Assembly: GCA_034932745.1 (NCBI GenBank) | Contig: JAYFOJ010000004.1 | Span: 28,629 to 92,628, forward strand | Direction: 5' to 3' | DNA: 64,000 nt | From: JBAYST01 sp034932745 | GTDB lineage: Bacteria > Bacillota_I > Bacilli_A > RFN20 > CAG-826 | Translations under genes and position numbers: made by a program | Shown here: positions 52,256 to 59,749 of the stretch, one piece after another | Numbering within the stretch: position 1 is the stretch's first letter | Layout of the letters: every line of letters starts with the position of its first letter | The notes under the pieces: generated by a model | What the model saw: only the letters and a program-made list of their open reading frames with translations | Told to the model about the DNA's origin: nothing | The model's database searches: none

Positions 52256-52272
52256 TGTAAGTTTTATTAACA
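52256..52272. promoter_or_regulatory. GlnR/TnrA-type operator
   Basis: TGTAA-N7-TAACA, an exact match to the known TGTNA-N7-TNACA consensus. It overlaps possible promoters in both directions: minus TTAATA, 16 nt, TATAGA toward glnA, and plus TTGTCT toward glmS. It probably represses one or both in nitrogen excess. The rest of 52065-52342 is AT-rich with no gene. Confidence 0.7.
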
Positions 52273-52342
52273 TAAAGAAATGATTTCTTGCTAAAATCAT
52301 AATAATCTTTTGTTTTAGTAAAAGTGAAGCGAGGCAAAACAT

Positions 52343-54118
52343 ATGTGTGGAATTGTTGGTTGTGTTGGTAAACTTAATGTCCGTGGTTATCTAATTAACG
52401 GTTTGCACGATCTCGATTATCGTGGCTATGACTCTGCTGGTGTAGCATTTGTCGAAGACCGCGAAATTAAAATATTTAAATTCCGTGGTTCTGTCGATAA
52501 TCTCGATAATAAAACCCCAAAAAGCATTATCAGCAATATCGGTATTGGACACACTCGTTGGGCAACGCACGGGGAGCCAAATGATATTAACTCTCATCCG
52601 CACCTTTCAAATTCAGGAAAATTTTCGCTCGTTCATAACGGCGTTATCGAGAACTACAAAGAGATTAAAAGAAAATTGAGCGAACAAAAGTTTTACTTTG
52701 TAAGTGAAACCGATAGCGAAGTAATAGTTAATCTCATCGACTTTTATTTTAAAGAGACAAATGATGTTCTAAAAGCCCTTGCATTAGCCTCAAAAGAATT
52801 GCATGGCTCATATGCGATTGCGCTTGTATACCAAGATGATCCCACTAAACTTTATTTCTTTAAGAACAAATCGCCTCTATTAATTGGCGTTTGCGATGAC
52901 TCATCTCTGCTTGCTTCTGATGCTGCTCCGATGATTAAATTAACAAAAAAGTTTATCGATTTGGATGATGGACAATACGGCTATGTCACAAAAGATGAAC
53001 AACACATCTTTATGAATGGTAAAGAAATTAAACCCGAATTCTCTACTAAAGAAGCAGATCTATTAGTAAAGGATTTAAAAGGGTATCCGCATTACATGCT
53101 AAAAGAAATCGATGAAATAGATACAGTTATAAAAAGGTTAATCGATAATTATTTCGACGCTAATCGATTTGTATTCGATCCAAAACTAATCGAAGCAATA
53201 GATAACGCAGATACAATCGTCTTTATCGCTTGCGGAACTTCATATCATGCATCATTAATTGGCGCCCGTTATTTTGAAAATATCGGCAAGAATGCACAAG
53301 TATACATCGCTTCGGAATTTGGATATTATCCAAAAAAGAGCGATAAAAAGACTTTTTACATCATGCTTTCTCAATCTGGAGAAACCGCCGATTTGATTAG
53401 ATGCCATAAGATATTAAAGCTAGAGAACAAAGATGTTTTGGTTATCACAAACACTAAAGGATCATCACTAGAAAGAAACGCAACTTATTCATTGCTACTT
53501 TACGCCGGATTAGAAGTTGCGGTTGCTTCGACTAAAGCATATGCTGCGATGGTCACACTATTAGCAATCTTAACCGCCGCAATCGTGGACAATAAAGAGT
53601 TGATCGACGATTTAAAAGATGTCATCAAATCGATTCAGATTTTAAAAGAAAGAAAAGAAGAAGTAAGACAAATCGCATTAAAAGTTAAAGATTCAACAGA
53701 TTTGTTCTATCTAGGTCGTGGGTTTGATTATGATTTATCGATGGAAGCATCGCTAAAGCTTAAGGAAGTATCTTATATACATAGCGAGAGTTTTCCAGGT
53801 GGCGAACTAAAGCACGGGCCGATTGCCTTGATATCAAAGAATACTCCGGTGGTGGTCTTCATCTCTGATAAGATAACCGCTGAAGCGATGAGAGGTAATA
53901 TAAAAGAGGTAGAGAGCCGTGGTGCCATGGTGTTTACAGTGGTGAGTGAATCATTAAAGAAACCAGAAGACACAATTTCTGTTCCAGATTCAAAGGTTTG
54001 TTTATCGCCTCTAGTTAAGAGCGTGATTGGATTTTATTTAGCGTACTATGTTGCTTCCGAAAAGGGTTTGAATGTCGACAAGCCACGTAATCTCGCTAAA
54101 TCAGTTACCGTCGAATAA
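52343..54118 (+). CDS. glmS: Glutamine-fructose-6-phosphate aminotransferase
   Basis: Makes glucosamine-6-phosphate, entry to peptidoglycan and amino-sugar synthesis. The N-terminal glutaminase uses Cys2 (MCGIVGCVG) with 'DYRGYDSAG' and 'GHTRWATHG'. Two SIS domains follow with 'VFIACGTSYHASLIGARYFE', 'MLSQSGETADLI' and 'ESFPGGELKHGPIALI', ending 'NVDKPRNLAKSVTVE'. 591 residues. GAGG lies about 10 nt before the ATG. The glmS ribozyme common in Bacilli is not visible in the leader. It uses the product of the neighbouring glnA. Confidence 0.96.
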   Translation: MCGIVGCVGKLNVRGYLINGLHDLDYRGYDSAGVAFVEDREIKIFKFRGSVDNLDNKTPKSIISNIGIGHTRWATHGEPNDINSHPHLSNSGKFSLVHNGVIENYKEIKRKLSEQKFYFVSETDSEVIVNLIDFYFKETNDVLKALALASKELHGSYAIALVYQDDPTKLYFFKNKSPLLIGVCDDSSLLASDAAPMIKLTKKFIDLDDGQYGYVTKDEQHIFMNGKEIKPEFSTKEADLLVKDLKGYPHYMLKEIDEIDTVIKRLIDNYFDANRFVFDPKLIEAIDNADTIVFIACGTSYHASLIGARYFENIGKNAQVYIASEFGYYPKKSDKKTFYIMLSQSGETADLIRCHKILKLENKDVLVITNTKGSSLERNATYSLLLYAGLEVAVASTKAYAAMVTLLAILTAAIVDNKELIDDLKDVIKSIQILKERKEEVRQIALKVKDSTDLFYLGRGFDYDLSMEASLKLKEVSYIHSESFPGGELKHGPIALISKNTPVVVFISDKITAEAMRGNIKEVESRGAMVFTVVSESLKKPEDTISVPDSKVCLSPLVKSVIGFYLAYYVASEKGLNVDKPRNLAKSVTVE

Positions 54119-54231
54119 AAGTTTAAAATTTACTAGTAACATTTCTTATTTCTAATCCGTTTTATTTTATATAGCTTTCTATTTCATAGAAGTTAGTAAC
54201 AAATAAAAATATGGAATTTTAAAAATTATAT

Positions 54232-54240
54232 TGATATAAT
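54232..54240 (+). promoter_or_regulatory. Extended -10 promoter of greA
   Basis: TGA-TATAAT, then a GGAGGG SD 9 nt before the ATG at 54267. TAGTAACA occurs twice upstream (about 54134 and 54193), significance unknown. Confidence 0.5.
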
Positions 54241-54266
54241 AGCGCTTGACTTTGGAGGGATTATCA

Positions 54267-54740
54267 ATGACAGAAAAAGTAAAATTAACCAAGGCTGGTT
54301 ATCAAAAGCTACAAGAAGAACTCCGCGATCTTATCGACAATCAAAGAGCAGAAGTAAAAACGCAACTCGCCGAAGCTCGCGCTCAAGGTGACTTAAGCGA
54401 AAACGCAGATTATGACGCTGCTAGAGCAAGACAAGCAGAAGTTGAAGGAAGAATATTAGAGATTGAATCAATTCTTAATTTCTGTGAAGTCATCGAAGAA
54501 TCTCCAAAAAATTCTAAGAAAATCGGTTTAGGTTCAGTTGTAAAGATTAAAGATTTGAGCAGAAACTCAATCGAAAGCTATACGATTACAGGAACCACTG
54601 AAGCTGATCCAATCAACAACAAGATTAGCAATGCTTGTCCATTAGGAGAAGCCCTAATCGGTAAGAAAGTTGGCGATATAGTCGATGTTAAAGCCAATAT
54701 TTCATATAAAGTTGAAGTTATCGAAATTTCGATAAAATAA
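54267..54740 (+). CDS. greA: Transcription elongation factor GreA
   Basis: Rescues backtracked RNA polymerase by stimulating transcript cleavage. 157 residues. 'LTKAGYQKLQEELRDL' begins the coiled coil, whose tip carries the acidic 'QGDLSENADYDAARARQ' loop. The C-terminal FKBP-like domain has 'GSVVKIKDL' and 'PLGEALIGKKVGDIV'. The ORF reads from a TTG at 54246, but GGAGGG fixes the ATG at 54267. Its terminator arm forms the SD of comEA. Confidence 0.95.
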   Translation: MTEKVKLTKAGYQKLQEELRDLIDNQRAEVKTQLAEARAQGDLSENADYDAARARQAEVEGRILEIESILNFCEVIEESPKNSKKIGLGSVVKIKDLSRNSIESYTITGTTEADPINNKISNACPLGEALIGKKVGDIVDVKANISYKVEVIEISIK

Positions 54741-54754
54741 ATAGTTTCTATTTA

Positions 54755-54788
54755 AAAAGCCTCCTACAAGTAGCAGGAGGTTTTTATT
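54755..54788 (+). terminator. greA terminator that contains the comEA Shine-Dalgarno
   Basis: CCTCCT (54760-54765), 9-nt loop, AGGAGG (54775-54780), then TTTTT. The 3' arm AGGAGG is 8 nt before the comEA ATG at 54789, so it is also the only SD. When folded, the RNA would stop transcription or hide the SD. Confidence 0.75.
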
Positions 54789-55322
54789 ATGTTCAAGATT
54801 CTTATAGGCGTGGTGGTCGCGGTATTTGTCGTCATCGTTGCGTTCATGATCATCGATCCAAACATCGGGACAATTCACGATGGTGTTAGCGACAGTGCTT
54901 CATTAAACACATTCGCACTAACGATAGAAGGCGAGGTTCAACGGGCAGGAACTTATGTATTGAGTCAAGGAGTTACGATGGGTGACCTGATTATCTCTGC
55001 GGGTGGACAAACTAGTAACACAGACGAATTAGCGTATTTTGATACCGCAGAACTTAAATCTGGTATGACCTATTATATTGCCCCTAAGTATGACTTAACC
55101 GACGTTTGCAATAATGTCGAAATCAAAAAGGTGAATATCAACAAAGACACCCAAGAAAAAATGATGGGAATAAACGGCATTACTGCCTCGATCGCAAATT
55201 CTATTGTTTCTTACCGCTCGAGCAATGGACAATTCTTTACACTTGAAAGTCTGATGGATGTTTACGGCATTGGAAATGCGACATATAAAAAAGTGCGGAA
55301 TTATATTACCCTACACGAGTGA
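54789..55322 (+). CDS. comEA: Competence DNA receptor ComEA
   Basis: Membrane-anchored double-stranded DNA receptor for transformation. A single transmembrane segment (about 3-25), an SLBB domain (about 44-100, 'LTIEGEVQRAGTYVLSQGVTMGDLIISAGG'), then a C-terminal helix-hairpin-helix DNA-binding pair, 'VNINKDTQEKMMGINGITASIANSIVSYRSSNGQF' and 'LMDVYGIGNATYKKVRNYI'. 177 residues. It has no promoter of its own beyond the terminator region. It overlaps comEC by 4 nt (GTGA). Confidence 0.94.
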   Translation: MFKILIGVVVAVFVVIVAFMIIDPNIGTIHDGVSDSASLNTFALTIEGEVQRAGTYVLSQGVTMGDLIISAGGQTSNTDELAYFDTAELKSGMTYYIAPKYDLTDVCNNVEIKKVNINKDTQEKMMGINGITASIANSIVSYRSSNGQFFTLESLMDVYGIGNATYKKVRNYITLHE

Positions 55323-57319
55323 TTTTACTTGTATTATTCGTTTCTTTTTGGCTTGGCCTATCGCTAAATAATTCCCCACTAATAGTTTCCATCATCTCAT
55401 TTTTGCTCTTTATATATATTTGGAAAAAAATATCGAAAAAAGTACTAGTAATAAGCTCTTTATTTTTGTTTATCGGCATTACTATTTCTTTTATAAATAT
55501 CGATATCAAAAAAACTTCTTATGAAGGAATAGTAGTGGAAGTATCGAACAACTATTATCTTTTATCTAGTGATTTTGAAAAGTTATATGTTTACGAAAAA
55601 GATACGAACAAAGAAATAGGGGATATTTTAATAATTGAAGGTAATAAAGAACTAATAGAATCAGAGAAAATAGAGAGTAGGTTTGATTTTGCTAATTATC
55701 TGAATAACAAAGGTGTCCGTTACCAGATATTTCCTAAGACTACGACGGTTAAATTTAACTCATTTCTTAGGCTAAATAAAATGAGAAAAGACTTTTTATC
55801 TCATTTTTCTAGTGAAACTAGTTCATTAGTGTCCTCAATTATGTTTTCAAGACGAGACAAAAGCGAAATTATTAGCAATTTTTCATCGTTAAACATGATT
55901 AGACTTTGCTCATCTAGTGGTTTGTATCTCTCATTTTTGCTTAGGTTTATTGAAAGAGTATTAAAAAGGAAGTTTAGTGATAGAGCATCAAGGGCAATGT
56001 CTTTTCTCTTTCTTCTACCTTATTTCGTATTTGTGTTTCCTAAATTTTCGATAATTAGAATTTCTCTTATTTTTCTTCTTAGGTTTATCAATGATTTCTT
56101 GTTCAATAAAAGATTTTCATATCTTTCAGTGACTGGGTTGTCTGGAATAATCCTTTTACTGTTTGATTTTCATTTAGCAAGTCAAGACGGTTTTATTGTA
56201 AGTTACTCAGTTACAGTTTTTGCACATTTACTAACTAATTCATTCCGACACCTAAAAGGAATTAAGAAAAAGATTTTTGTAGTGGTGGTACTTTATCTGT
56301 TTGTCTTACCCATGGAGATATCGTATTATGGTGATTTTTCTATTTTGGAACCATTGATCCAACTCTTTTTATTTCCGATTCTTTTAGTTTTCTTATTCAT
56401 TAGTTTGGTATGTTTTTACAAGATTCCTGCTTTCTTTTTGGTAGAAAAAATAAGAAGTCCAATAAATGAATTATTGTCTTTTATGAACAAAATCAATGTT
56501 TCTTTCCATTTACCCAAAATGAATCAATTCGTTATCTTAATCTATCTAGTTATTTTAATATCTTTTGTATACTTTGCATCGATTAAATTAAAGCCATTGA
56601 AAAAGTTATCTTTTGTTTTAATGGTTTCACTAATGATTTTTTATATTATTCCAATTAAAAATTCTTTTACTAGCGAGGTGAGCTTTATCAATGTTGGCCA
56701 AGGTGATTCGATTTTAATTAGAGACAAACACAAAACAGCTCTAATCGATACTGGAGGTAATTTAAAATATGACTTAGCAGAGGAATCGCTTATACCATAT
56801 CTTAAATCTAAAAGAATATATAAGATTGACTACCTAATTATCACTCACGAAGATTACGATCACATGGGCGCTAGAGACTCTCTTATTAACGGTTTTAAAG
56901 TCAAAAGATACGTTAATAAGCACGAAATGTTTCCGATTCAGATAGGAAATATCACCTTGAATTCATTAAATAAGCCGTTATCTTTGGATGATGATAACGA
57001 CCGTTCGTTAGTTATATCGTTTTCGATTCCACAAATGACGTTTCTTTTAATGGGTGACGCTTCTAAAAAGGTGGAGCAAAGGCTAATACTCGAAAACAAG
57101 AATCTTTCATCTGACATACTTAAAATCGGTCATCATGGTTCAAAGACTTCGACGAGTGAAGACTTTATTAATAAAGTCAAACCAAAAGAAGCGGTGATAT
57201 CTGTGGGAAAGAATAAATACGGACATCCAAATAGTGAAACTCTTGAATTGCTAAAGAAATACGATATCGCCATTAGACGCACTGATATCGAAGGCACGAT
57301 TACTTATTACTCAATGTAA
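55319..57319 (+). CDS. comEC: Competence DNA channel ComEC
   Basis: Forms the membrane channel for incoming single-stranded DNA. 666 residues. It has an N-terminal membrane part and OB-like region, a multi-spanning Competence domain (about 165-430) and a C-terminal metallo-beta-lactamase domain: 'VSFINVGQGDSILIRDKHKTALIDTGG', 'YLIITHEDYDHMGA' and 'ILKIGHHGSKTSTSEDFI'. It starts at GTG overlapping the comEA stop, with no SD, so it is translationally coupled. TCGA density is low compared with housekeeping genes. It ends 39 nt before holA without a visible terminator. Confidence 0.92.
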   Translation: MILLVLFVSFWLGLSLNNSPLIVSIISFLLFIYIWKKISKKVLVISSLFLFIGITISFINIDIKKTSYEGIVVEVSNNYYLLSSDFEKLYVYEKDTNKEIGDILIIEGNKELIESEKIESRFDFANYLNNKGVRYQIFPKTTTVKFNSFLRLNKMRKDFLSHFSSETSSLVSSIMFSRRDKSEIISNFSSLNMIRLCSSSGLYLSFLLRFIERVLKRKFSDRASRAMSFLFLLPYFVFVFPKFSIIRISLIFLLRFINDFLFNKRFSYLSVTGLSGIILLLFDFHLASQDGFIVSYSVTVFAHLLTNSFRHLKGIKKKIFVVVVLYLFVLPMEISYYGDFSILEPLIQLFLFPILLVFLFISLVCFYKIPAFFLVEKIRSPINELLSFMNKINVSFHLPKMNQFVILIYLVILISFVYFASIKLKPLKKLSFVLMVSLMIFYIIPIKNSFTSEVSFINVGQGDSILIRDKHKTALIDTGGNLKYDLAEESLIPYLKSKRIYKIDYLIITHEDYDHMGARDSLINGFKVKRYVNKHEMFPIQIGNITLNSLNKPLSLDDDNDRSLVISFSIPQMTFLLMGDASKKVEQRLILENKNLSSDILKIGHHGSKTSTSEDFINKVKPKEAVISVGKNKYGHPNSETLELLKKYDIAIRRTDIEGTITYYSM

Positions 57320-57345
57320 AACTATTTTTCTTTAAGCAAATTATA

Positions 57346-57351
57346 TACAAT
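57346..57351 (+). promoter_or_regulatory. Leaderless -10 before holA
   Basis: TACAAT ends 7 nt before the ATG at 57359. There is no SD and the -35 is weak. Confidence 0.35.
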
Positions 57352-57358
57352 ATAAAGT

Positions 57359-58330
57359 ATGTTGTATTTAGTTTACGGCGATCAATCAGTGATGATAAAA
57401 AATCGTCTTAAAAAGATAGCAAAAGAACGTTTGGATTTTTTTGATGAGATAAATTATGTCAAATACGACGCAAACGAGACACTGGTGCAGGATATAGTCG
57501 ACGAGGCCAATTTGACTCCTTTAGGATATGAAAGAAAAATAGTTGTTCTTGAGAACTGCTATTTCCTATCTAATTCAAGAACAAAAAACAAAGTGGATGC
57601 GGACCAGAACTTTTCGGTTTTAATCAAATATCTTCAAAAACCAAACGAAGCAACCGATCTCATTTTTACTGTTAATTCAACGACTATAGATGAAAAAAAC
57701 GATATTACCAAAATAATAAAAGAAAATGGTAAAGTGTTTCAACTTTTATCAATAGATAAAAAAGACTGGGACACTTATGTATATAAGTACTTTACAGAAT
57801 CGTTAAACGTGAAAATTGATCGTGATGCGATTTCTGAACTATCAAATCGCGTCCAAGGTGATTTGAATATGTTTATCAATGAGGCTCAAAAACTAGCTTT
57901 ATATAAAGATCACATAACTTACGAGGATGTATGTCTTTTGGTTTCAGCGCCTTTAGAGGAAAATGCATTTGGTATCTTTAATTACCTTCTAGCAAAAGAT
58001 AATAAGAAGGCCATTTCTTTATTTAGAGATTTACGAGTTAACAATGTCGAGCCGATTACATTAATATCAATGCTCGGCAATCAGTTTAGATTACTTTGGC
58101 AGATTGTGTATTTAACAAAACAAGGAAAAACCGTTGAAGAAATTGCGTCTATTCTTCAAATAAAAGATATAAGAGTAAAAATTATGAAGAGAAATGCTTT
58201 CACTATGTCGATGGAAGATTTGAAAGATGTATTAGATTCACTGCAAGATTTGGATATCAAAATTAAAAGCGGCCTTGTAGACCGCTTCTATGCTTTCGAA
58301 TTATTTTTAATTAAATTTAAAATAAAATAA
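57359..58330 (+). CDS. holA: DNA polymerase III delta subunit
   Basis: Clamp-loader subunit that opens the beta clamp. 323 residues, with 'YLVYGDQSVMIKNRLKKI' at the start, a RecD-like AAA+ fold without Walker motifs, 'DLNMFINEAQKLALYKDHITYEDVCLLVS' and 'LLAKDNKKAISLFRDLRVNNVEPITLISMLGNQFRLLWQI'. It lies between comEC and rpsT, as in Bacilli. Its last ~70 nt hold the terminator of the opposing rpsT gene, and the two stop codons are adjacent. Confidence 0.93.
   Translation: MLYLVYGDQSVMIKNRLKKIAKERLDFFDEINYVKYDANETLVQDIVDEANLTPLGYERKIVVLENCYFLSNSRTKNKVDADQNFSVLIKYLQKPNEATDLIFTVNSTTIDEKNDITKIIKENGKVFQLLSIDKKDWDTYVYKYFTESLNVKIDRDAISELSNRVQGDLNMFINEAQKLALYKDHITYEDVCLLVSAPLEENAFGIFNYLLAKDNKKAISLFRDLRVNNVEPITLISMLGNQFRLLWQIVYLTKQGKTVEEIASILQIKDIRVKIMKRNAFTMSMEDLKDVLDSLQDLDIKIKSGLVDRFYAFELFLIKFKIK
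58258..58287 (-). terminator. rpsT terminator inside the holA coding region
   Basis: Minus arms AAGCGGTC/GGCCGCTT (58280-58287 with 58267-58274), 5-nt loop, then TTTAATTTTG. It is about 45 nt beyond the rpsT stop and embedded in the holA 3' end. Confidence 0.72.
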
Positions 58331-58597
58331 CTATTTCTTTAAACCATTAACCAATCTAGCGATTTCACTCTTTTGACGAGCGGCTGTTTTGGCGTGTTGA
58401 ACTTTATCAGACACTGACTTGTCGATGAGCTTGTAGGCTTCAGCAACTAAAGTCTCGGCAGCAGCTAAATCTTTTGCTTCAATAGCTTTCTTTGCCTTCT
58501 TGATAACTGTTCTAACAGCACTCTTTGCAGCAGCATTACGTAAATGAGCTTGCTCGTTAGTTTTGATTCTTTTGATTTGCGATTTAATATTTGCCAT
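58331..58597 (-). CDS. rpsT: 30S ribosomal protein S20
   Basis: An 88-residue basic protein, 'MANIKSQIKRIKTNEQAHLRNAAAKSAVRTVIKKAKKAI ... VNGLKK', with the usual S20 composition. SD GAGGA lies 8 nt before the ATG. Its promoter is TTGCTA (58657-58662), 17 nt, TAATAT (58634-58639). It is convergent with holA and adjacent to it, as in other Bacilli. Confidence 0.97.
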   Translation of the reverse strand: MANIKSQIKRIKTNEQAHLRNAAAKSAVRTVIKKAKKAIEAKDLAAAETLVAEAYKLIDKSVSDKVQHAKTAARQKSEIARLVNGLKK

Positions 58598-58633
58598 ATT
58601 CTTAATCCTCTTCTTCTATTTGCAACGCTTGTT

Positions 58634-58662
58634 ATATTATCAAAAAAGGCATTTATTAGCAA
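58634..58662 (-). promoter_or_regulatory. rpsT promoter
   Basis: Minus TTGCTA (58657-58662), exact 17-nt spacer, TAATAT (58634-58639). Confidence 0.6.
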
Positions 58663-58700
58663 CAATTAAATAATTGTTAAAAGACATAATGGTTAATTGT

Positions 58701-58730
58701 TTGATTAAAAGAGGTCTAAAAGTTTATAAT
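58701..58730 (+). promoter_or_regulatory. fmt promoter
   Basis: TTGATT (58701-58706), 18-nt spacer, TATAAT (58725-58730). The leader is about 28 nt with AAGGTGG as SD. Confidence 0.6.
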
Positions 58731-58765
58731 GATTTTGCTATATCAAAGATATAAAGGTGGTATTT

Positions 58766-59704
58766 ATGAATAAAAAAGATGCACGATTAATATTCATGGG
58801 AACTCCGGAAATTTCCGCTCATGTGTTTGAAAGGATGATTTTAGATGGCTACAACTTTGTTGGGCTGATATCTCAACCCGATAAACCGATAGGTCGCAAA
58901 AACGAAATCGAAATCTCGCCAACTAAAAAGATAGCGTTAAAGTATGGAATACCAGTTTTTCAACCAATTAAAATTCGTCTTGAATTTGAATTTGTCCGCG
59001 AGCTAAAGCCAGATTTAATCGTAACATTTGCTTATGGACAAATCGTGCCACAAGGATTGCTAGATATTCCGACCCTTGGATGTATCAATCTTCACGGTTC
59101 ACTTTTGCCAAAACTTAGAGGAGCCTCGCCAGTGCAATTTGCATTGATTAATGGTGATAAGAAAACCGGTGTTACTTTAATGCGGATGCTAAAAGAAATG
59201 GATGCGGGGGAAATGTACGGCAAAAAGGAAGTACAGATTTCTGACGAAGATAACGCGACAACTCTATTTAATAAAATCTCTTTAGTTGCTGGTGATTTAA
59301 TCTTAGAATTACTTCCAGATTTCCTAAAAGGAAAAATTAAAGGCATCCCACAAAATAACGACGAAGTTACTTTTGCGTCAATCATCAAACCAGAGCAAGA
59401 AAAAATCTCTTTTGATTTGTCATCAAAAAGTATAATCGGCTGGATTCGTGGACTTAGTGAAAAACCTGGTGGATATTTTCTTTTAAATGGCAAGAAGTTT
59501 AAAGTGTATAATGCCAAGTTTTTAGACGATAAAATAACTGGTCAAGTCGGAGAGATTGTAGAAGCAGATAAAAATGGCTTAATTCTCCAAGCAAAAGATG
59601 GAAGAATCTCATTACTGGAAATCCAAATCGAAGGGAAGAGGAAGATGGATTACAAGACTTTTGTCAACGGCTACAAGGATCTAAAAGGTATCATCTTGAA
59701 ATAG
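58766..59704 (+). CDS. fmt: Methionyl-tRNA formyltransferase
   Basis: Formylates initiator Met-tRNA. 312 residues, with 'RLIFMGTPEISAHVFERM', 'ISQPDKPIGRKNEIEISPTKKIALKYGIPVFQP' and the catalytic 'INLHGSLLPKLRGASPVQFALINGDKKTGVTLMRM' (Asn, His) followed by 'MDAGEMYG'. The C-terminal tRNA-binding domain is complete. The frame reads from a GTG at 58757 overlapping the SD; the ATG at 58766 is preferred. It fits IF-2 and lepA in the same window. Confidence 0.95.
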   Translation: MNKKDARLIFMGTPEISAHVFERMILDGYNFVGLISQPDKPIGRKNEIEISPTKKIALKYGIPVFQPIKIRLEFEFVRELKPDLIVTFAYGQIVPQGLLDIPTLGCINLHGSLLPKLRGASPVQFALINGDKKTGVTLMRMLKEMDAGEMYGKKEVQISDEDNATTLFNKISLVAGDLILELLPDFLKGKIKGIPQNNDEVTFASIIKPEQEKISFDLSSKSIIGWIRGLSEKPGGYFLLNGKKFKVYNAKFLDDKITGQVGEIVEADKNGLILQAKDGRISLLEIQIEGKRKMDYKTFVNGYKDLKGIILK

Positions 59705-59709
59705 TACAT

Positions 59710-59734
59710 AAGACTAGAATTTTCTAGTCTTTTT
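59710..59734 (+). terminator. Intrinsic terminator of fmt
   Basis: AAGACTAGAA (59710-59719) with TTCTAGTCTT (59722-59731), then TTT. It is immediately followed by the -10 of the next gene. Confidence 0.85.
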
Positions 59735-59737
59735 CTT

Positions 59738-59743
59738 TAAAAT
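59738..59743 (+). promoter_or_regulatory. Leaderless -10 before the nuclease-helicase gene
   Basis: TAAAAT ends 6 nt before the ATG at 59750, right after the fmt terminator. There is no SD. Confidence 0.4.
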
Positions 59744-59749
59744 GTTAAT

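Noticed and set aside
52065..52342. glmS ribozyme
   Set aside because: No ribozyme core or cleavage-site sequence is visible; the region is AT-rich with a GlnR box instead.
59092..59517. Reverse-strand frame of 141 codons inside fmt
   Set aside because: Fully antisense to a confident gene, with no recognisable motif.
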